18,316 nt of DNA. Origin: Alphaproteobacteria bacterium UBA2784. GTDB taxonomy: Bacteria > Pseudomonadota > Alphaproteobacteria > Micropepsales > Micropepsaceae. Position numbers and translations under genes: made by a program. Position 1 is the stretch's first letter, and each line of letters starts with the position of its first letter. Below are positions 14,807 through 18,316 of the stretch, piece by piece. The stretch covers positions 17,620 through 35,935 of the forward strand of contig DEIC01000084.1 in the NCBI GenBank assembly GCA_002352285.1, read 5' to 3'. Under the pieces are notes generated by a model. It was not told the origin of the DNA. It worked only from the letters and a program-made list of their open reading frames with translations, and searched no databases.

Positions 14807-14828
14807 ATGACCCGCTTTGATTGGATGA
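14793..14828 (+). repeat. 18-bp tandem duplication across the M16 peptidase stop codon
   Basis: CCCGCTTTGGTTAGATGA (14793-14810) is followed immediately by CCCGCTTTGATTGGATGA (14811-14828); 16 of 18 bases agree. The TAG stop of the peptidase is in the first copy, and the matching triplet in the second is TGG. The ATG in the first copy opens an 8-codon frame (14807-14833) whose TGA overlaps the GNAT start in an ATGA arrangement. Confidence 0.85.
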
Positions 14829-14829
14829 A

Positions 14830-15435
14830 ATGAAGCCCCCGCTTCCCTTTCCCCGCACGCTGAATGCGCTCGTCACGCTGTCGCCCGTGATTGAATCGCG
14901 GCGCGTGCTTTTGCGCTATCCGCAGATGGCGGATTATGAGGCCTGGGCCGAGCTGCGTGAGGCGAGCCGCAGCTTTCTTGTGCCATGGGAGCCAACATGG
15001 CCGCTGGATGATCTGACCCGCATCGCGTTCCGCCGCCGTCTGCGCCGCTATCTGCGCGAGATTCACGAGGACAAGACCTGTCCCTTTTTCGTGTTCGACC
15101 GCGAAACGGGTGATCTGGTTGGCGGCTGTACGTTGTCCAACATCAGGCGCGGCGTCGCGCAGGCCTGCTCGCTCGGTTATTGGGCCGGCGCGCGCCATGC
15201 GCGGCGCGGCTATATCAGTGAGGCCGTTCAGGCCCTGATTCCCTATGTCTTTGGAACGATGGGCCTGCACCGGCTGGAGGCGGCGTGCCTGCCCGCCAAT
15301 GAGGCGTCGCAGGGCCTCCTGCGCAAATGCGGTTTCGTGCAGGAGGGGCTGGCGCGGCGATATCTGCGCATTGATGGCGCATGGCGCGATCATCTTCTCT
15401 TCGCGATTCTCGATGACGATCCGCGCCCCCGTTAA
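14830..15435 (+). CDS. GNAT family N-acetyltransferase, RimJ/RimL-like
   Basis: Acetyl-CoA-dependent acetyltransferase of 201 residues, closest in pattern to RimJ/RimL-type protein N-terminal acetyltransferases. Visible features: ESRRVLLRYPQMADYEAWAEL at the start of the GNAT fold, VGGCTLSNIRRG in the central beta-strand, the acetyl-CoA pyrophosphate loop region GARHARRGYISEAVQALIPY, and LPANEASQGLLRKCGFVQEG in the C-terminal part. RimI/J/L substrates are ribosomal proteins, but the real target here is unknown. ATG 14830 was chosen; TTG 14821 is in frame and would add three residues. There is no clear Shine-Dalgarno sequence, and translation may be coupled through the 8-codon frame described for the tandem repeat. 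23 nt after the M16 gene. Confidence 0.9.
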   Translation: MKPPLPFPRTLNALVTLSPVIESRRVLLRYPQMADYEAWAELREASRSFLVPWEPTWPLDDLTRIAFRRRLRRYLREIHEDKTCPFFVFDRETGDLVGGCTLSNIRRGVAQACSLGYWAGARHARRGYISEAVQALIPYVFGTMGLHRLEAACLPANEASQGLLRKCGFVQEGLARRYLRIDGAWRDHLLFAILDDDPRPR

Positions 15436-15439
15436 CGGG
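15428..15439. other. 12-bp palindrome over the GNAT stop codon
   Basis: CCCGTTAACGGG is a perfect palindrome that includes the TAA stop of the acetyltransferase gene. It could form only a weak hairpin, since the centre must open to make a loop, and no T-run follows, so it is a poor terminator. As duplex DNA it could be a symmetrical protein site; chance is equally possible. Confidence 0.3.
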
Positions 15440-15443
15440 CCGA

Positions 15444-15530
15444 TTCCCGAGGGTTTGGGGGAACTTGTGTTCCGGGCGGGGGGCAGTTACGAAAGGACAC
15501 GCCCCTCCGGCGGCCCACGGGCCTCGGGGG
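15444..15530 (+). other. potentially structured GC-rich leader before the GGDEF-EAL gene
   Basis: The 128-nt gap between the GNAT and GGDEF-EAL genes can be drawn as a three-helix junction. CCCGAGG (15446-15452) pairs perfectly with CCTCGGG (15522-15528), extendable by two U-G pairs. Inside, GGAAC/GTTCC (15460-15464 and 15469-15473) has a TTGT tetraloop, and GGGGGGC/GCCCCTC (15478-15484 and 15501-15507) has one G-U pair and a 16-nt loop. An alternative hairpin, GGCCC/GGGCC (15512-15523), competes with the outer helix. No known riboswitch family was recognised. The gap is very GC-rich, so some folding is expected by chance; a cis-regulatory RNA is only a hypothesis. Confidence 0.3.
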
Positions 15531-15563
15531 CAAACCGCGCCATCAAGGAACAAGCCCCCGCCG

Positions 15564-18316
15564 ATGAACAGGATTCAGCGACGCCTCGGGGGATTGGTTA
15601 TGGCGCTGGCAGCTTTGCTGTCATCGCCCGCGCGTGCCGATGACCGCGCTGTTCTGATTGATCCCGACATTGCCGCTGTTGATGTCACCGGCGCGCTTGT
15701 GCCGATGGACCCGGCAGAGGCGCCGTCGGCTGAGGGCGTGTGGTACGCGCTGCGCCTGCACAACAGCATGGCCGATCCGGTCTCGATGTCGATTGTGCTC
15801 GACACCGATGAGCCAGGGCAGGGCAGCCTGCTTGAAAGTCCGTCGGCGGCAGAACTCATCCAGATTGTGACAACGGATGAAGGCGCGGGTGTTGAGCCGC
15901 TGCGCTCCGGCTTCCGCCCCGCCGCGCGCCTGACGGTTGCAGCCGGCGAGACCGCGACCTTTGCCCTCCAGCTGAGCGAGCCCACCGCGCGCCTGTCTGC
16001 CGAATTGTGGAACGAGCGCGCCCTTGCCGATTTCGAGCGCAACAGCGCCATTGTCGCGGGCCTCATCCTGGGTCTGATGCTGGCGGTGACGGCCTATCTG
16101 TCAGCGCTCTGGTACTTGCGGCGCGAATTGCTGGTGGGTGAGGCTGCGGTCTTTGCCATCGCGGCCTTTGCAACTGTTGTCACCCAGCTTGGTGTCATCG
16201 GTCCCTTTGATGCGGCAGGTGCGCTCAATCATGGCTCGCTTGGTCTTGGCATGGCCACAATCACGGCGGCGCTGGCGCTGCGCTTTGCACGCGGCGCTGC
16301 CCATGCCGTGCATGAGGATGACAACACGGCGCTCTCGATTGCTGACTATTCGCCGTGGATCGTGGCTGCCATCGGCCTGCTTGCCGGCTTTGGTGTTCCC
16401 TTTGCCGCGGGCGCTGCGCGTGTGGCGATCTTTGGCGCGGTGACGTTTGGCGCTGTTCTCCTGTTCGTCCGTGCCCAGCGTGGCGATGTCGAGGCGCGCC
16501 GGCTGGTCTGGGCGGCAGTGCTGGCGTTGATTGCACTGGTGACAGCCGGGCTCGCCTATATCGGCATTGGGTCGGGCCGCGCGTCGCAGCTGGCCGCGAT
16601 GGGCTTTCTGGTCGCCTGCCTTTTGGTGATCGCCTTCTGGGCGGCCAATGCCTCACACGACATCCTGATGGGCAAGGTGGATGCGCTCGAGCGCGATCCC
16701 GGCGCCATGCCCGTGGCGCCGCCGCGGCCAAAGCCCGGGCATGATGATTTGCGCCCCGCGCCGCCGCAGGATGTGGACGAGCCGCGTTATGCGCTGGCGC
16801 TTGCTGCGGCCCATCAGGGCGTCTGGGATTGGGACATCAAGCGCGAAAAACTTTCGCTCTCCCCCTCCATCGAAGGAGCGTTGGGCATCCGTCCCAACAG
16901 CCTGTCAAAGGGCGAGCGCGATTGGGCGCGTCTGATCCACCCCGATGATCTGGCAACCTGGCAGGGCGCGGTCAGCGAGTATCGCCGTGCGGGTGATATC
17001 AGCTTCTGCCTTGAATTCCGTGTGCGTGCCGCAGATGGCCATTTCCGCTGGGTGCAATTGCGCGCCAGCATGATGTCAGACGGTGTAGAGGCGGCACGCT
17101 GCCTTGGCGTCTTGACCGACATCACGCAGCAAAAGCGTCAGGAGGCCGAACTGATCGCCGCCGCAAGGCGCGACGCGACAACCGGCCTGCCCAATCGCGC
17201 TACCTTGCTGGATGCCGTCGCTGGCCGCCTCAAGACGCAAAGCCGCACGGCGCTGTTGCTGATCGATCTTGACCGTTTCAAGACGGTCAATGACGGCTTG
17301 GGGCAGGCCGCTGGTGATGCCCTGCTGGCAGCGGTCGCCGAGCGCCTGACAGCCATCGTGCCGGAAGGCAGCCTGATCGCGCGCATTGGCGGCGATGAGT
17401 TTGCCATCATCTGGCCCGAGGCAGAGCCGATGGGCGCCATTGATCGCGCCGAGGGCATGCTTGCGGGCCTCTCTGATCCGGTGGCGATTGGCGGGCGCGA
17501 TATCTTCCCCAGCGCCAGCGCGGGGCTTGTGCTGATCGAAGCGCGTCACGACCTGGCCGAAGACGTGCTGGGCGAGGCCGAAATTGCCATGTTCCATGCC
17601 AAGCGGGCAGGCCGCGGGCAACTGGCGGTCTATGCGCCGGGCATGCGTGCCGGGTCACAGGATCTGCTGGCGATTGAATCTGATCTGCGCCGCGCGCTCG
17701 AGCGACGCGAGATCGTCGTCCACTATCAGCCGATCATTGATCTCAAGGATCTTTCGGTATCGGGCTTTGAAGCGCTGATGCGCTGGCGGCATCCCTCGCG
17801 TGGTCTGTTGAGCGCCGATCAGTTCGTGCCGCTGGCCGAGGAAACCGGCCTCATCGTGCCGCTGGGACGCCATGTGCTTGAAGTGGCCGCCCGCGAGTTG
17901 AAAGAGTGGCAGCGTTTCTTCCCGCTGCAGCATCCGCTTTTCGTCAGCGTGAACGTGTCGAACCGCCAGCTGCTGCGCCCGGATTTCCTGAAGCAGGTCG
18001 AGGAGATTCTCGACACGGCGGGCCTTGCGCCCGGCACGCTGAAAATTGAAGTAACCGAAAGCCTCGTCATGGAAAATCCCGAGGCAGCCGGCCGCGTGCT
18101 GCGCCGTCTGAAGGCGGCGGGCGCCGGTCTTGCGATTGATGATTTCGGCGTGGGCCATTCAAGCCTGCAACGCCTCAATGATCTTCCCTTCGATACAATC
18201 AAGATTGACCGCAGCTTTGTTGCCGCCCTCGACGAGGGCCATGGCGAGCGCGTCACGCTTCTGGAAAAGATCATTTCCATGGCTCACAGCCTTGGCCTTG
18301 CAACCGTTGCCGAGGG
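15564..18316 (+). CDS. 7TM-PAS-GGDEF-EAL cyclic di-GMP signalling protein (3' end beyond window)
   Basis: Membrane sensor that would make and/or break cyclic di-GMP. The frame is open to the right edge (917 codons). Order: signal peptide (residues 1-21, cut after ARA), periplasmic domain to about 158, seven hydrophobic segments between about 160 and 367, PAS domain about 405-525, GGDEF about 530-690, EAL about 705 onward. The 7TM part with an N-terminal extracytoplasmic domain recalls 7TMR-DISM receptors. GGDEF is intact at 609-613, with metal Asp D568. EAL is at 736-738, and N797, E832, D859, D860 and K880 match the phosphodiesterase metal and catalytic positions; the window ends within the VAEG motif. 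The RxxD inhibitory site before GGDEF is replaced by PEGS. ATG 15564 is favoured because it gives a full signal peptide; the ribosome site is poor. Confidence 0.93.
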   Translation, partial: MNRIQRRLGGLVMALAALLSSPARADDRAVLIDPDIAAVDVTGALVPMDPAEAPSAEGVWYALRLHNSMADPVSMSIVLDTDEPGQGSLLESPSAAELIQIVTTDEGAGVEPLRSGFRPAARLTVAAGETATFALQLSEPTARLSAELWNERALADFERNSAIVAGLILGLMLAVTAYLSALWYLRRELLVGEAAVFAIAAFATVVTQLGVIGPFDAAGALNHGSLGLGMATITAALALRFARGAAHAVHEDDNTALSIADYSPWIVAAIGLLAGFGVPFAAGAARVAIFGAVTFGAVLLFVRAQRGDVEARRLVWAAVLALIALVTAGLAYIGIGSGRASQLAAMGFLVACLLVIAFWAANASHDILMGKVDALERDPGAMPVAPPRPKPGHDDLRPAPPQDVDEPRYALALAAAHQGVWDWDIKREKLSLSPSIEGALGIRPNSLSKGERDWARLIHPDDLATWQGAVSEYRRAGDISFCLEFRVRAADGHFRWVQLRASMMSDGVEAARCLGVLTDITQQKRQEAELIAAARRDATTGLPNRATLLDAVAGRLKTQSRTALLLIDLDRFKTVNDGLGQAAGDALLAAVAERLTAIVPEGSLIARIGGDEFAIIWPEAEPMGAIDRAEGMLAGLSDPVAIGGRDIFPSASAGLVLIEARHDLAEDVLGEAEIAMFHAKRAGRGQLAVYAPGMRAGSQDLLAIESDLRRALERREIVVHYQPIIDLKDLSVSGFEALMRWRHPSRGLLSADQFVPLAEETGLIVPLGRHVLEVAARELKEWQRFFPLQHPLFVSVNVSNRQLLRPDFLKQVEEILDTAGLAPGTLKIEVTESLVMENPEAAGRVLRRLKAAGAGLAIDDFGVGHSSLQRLNDLPFDTIKIDRSFVAALDEGHGERVTLLEKIISMAHSLGLATVAE

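Noticed and set aside
15428..15439. CCCGTTAACGGG as a Rho-independent terminator of the GNAT gene
   Set aside because: Short palindrome without loop bases and without a following T-run.
15529..15536. GGCAAACC next to a GAAA-containing loop, reminiscent of the cyclic di-GMP-I (GEMM) riboswitch
   Set aside because: The order of elements is wrong and the conserved ACGCAAAGCC segment and tetraloop receptor are missing. A covariance-model search would settle it, but by eye it is not a GEMM RNA.

Overview
The window comes from a GC-rich alphaproteobacterial chromosome, most likely of the order Hyphomicrobiales (Rhizobiales). The reasons are the plant-like class of glutamate-cysteine ligase, the aa3 cytochrome c oxidase operon with CtaG, a DUF983 protein and SURF1, and a threonine synthase / M16 peptidase / GNAT / GGDEF-EAL gene string familiar from that group. 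I see no mobile element, integrase, CRISPR array, tRNA or rRNA, and no island of clearly foreign composition. This is core housekeeping DNA.

Layout. (1) 1-824, minus strand: ubiA, ubiquinone biosynthesis, cut off by the left edge. (2) 870-4004, plus strand: rsmE (16S rRNA methylation), gshA (glutathione synthesis) and a short-chain dehydrogenase 19 nt behind gshA. (3) 4145-5635, minus strand: tldD, facing the SDR gene, with an imperfect hairpin in the gap between them. (4) 5636-5874: a 239-nt divergent spacer with a short hydrophobic reading frame and a small hairpin just before coxB. (5) 5875-12082, plus strand: a tightly packed cytochrome c oxidase operon, coxB-coxA-ctaB-small membrane protein (CoxF-like)-ctaG-coxC-DUF983-surf1. 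(6) 12168-15435: thrC, an M16 zinc peptidase and a GNAT acetyltransferase, same strand, overlapping or closely spaced. (7) 15564 to the right edge: a large membrane GGDEF-EAL signalling protein, cut off by the window end, preceded by a GC-rich leader that could fold into several helices.

How they work together. CoxB, CoxA and CoxC are the three core subunits of the proton-pumping terminal oxidase. CtaB makes heme O, the precursor of heme A. CtaG supplies copper to the CuB site, and SURF1 assists heme A insertion. The 51-residue CoxF-like protein and the DUF983 zinc-ribbon membrane protein sit inside the operon and are presumably accessory assembly factors. Heme A synthase (ctaA) and CuA chaperones are not in the window. 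UbiA feeds the ubiquinone pool of the same respiratory chain. thrC and the M16 peptidase follow without an obvious terminator.

Nothing here is a convincing new system. The items most worth checking are a near-perfect 16-bp inverted repeat followed by TTTT inside the DUF983 gene (11112-11147), the potentially structured leader of the GGDEF-EAL gene (15444-15530), the 51-codon gene between ctaB and ctaG, an 18-bp tandem duplication across the M16 stop codon, and the loss of the inhibitory-site residues in the GGDEF domain.
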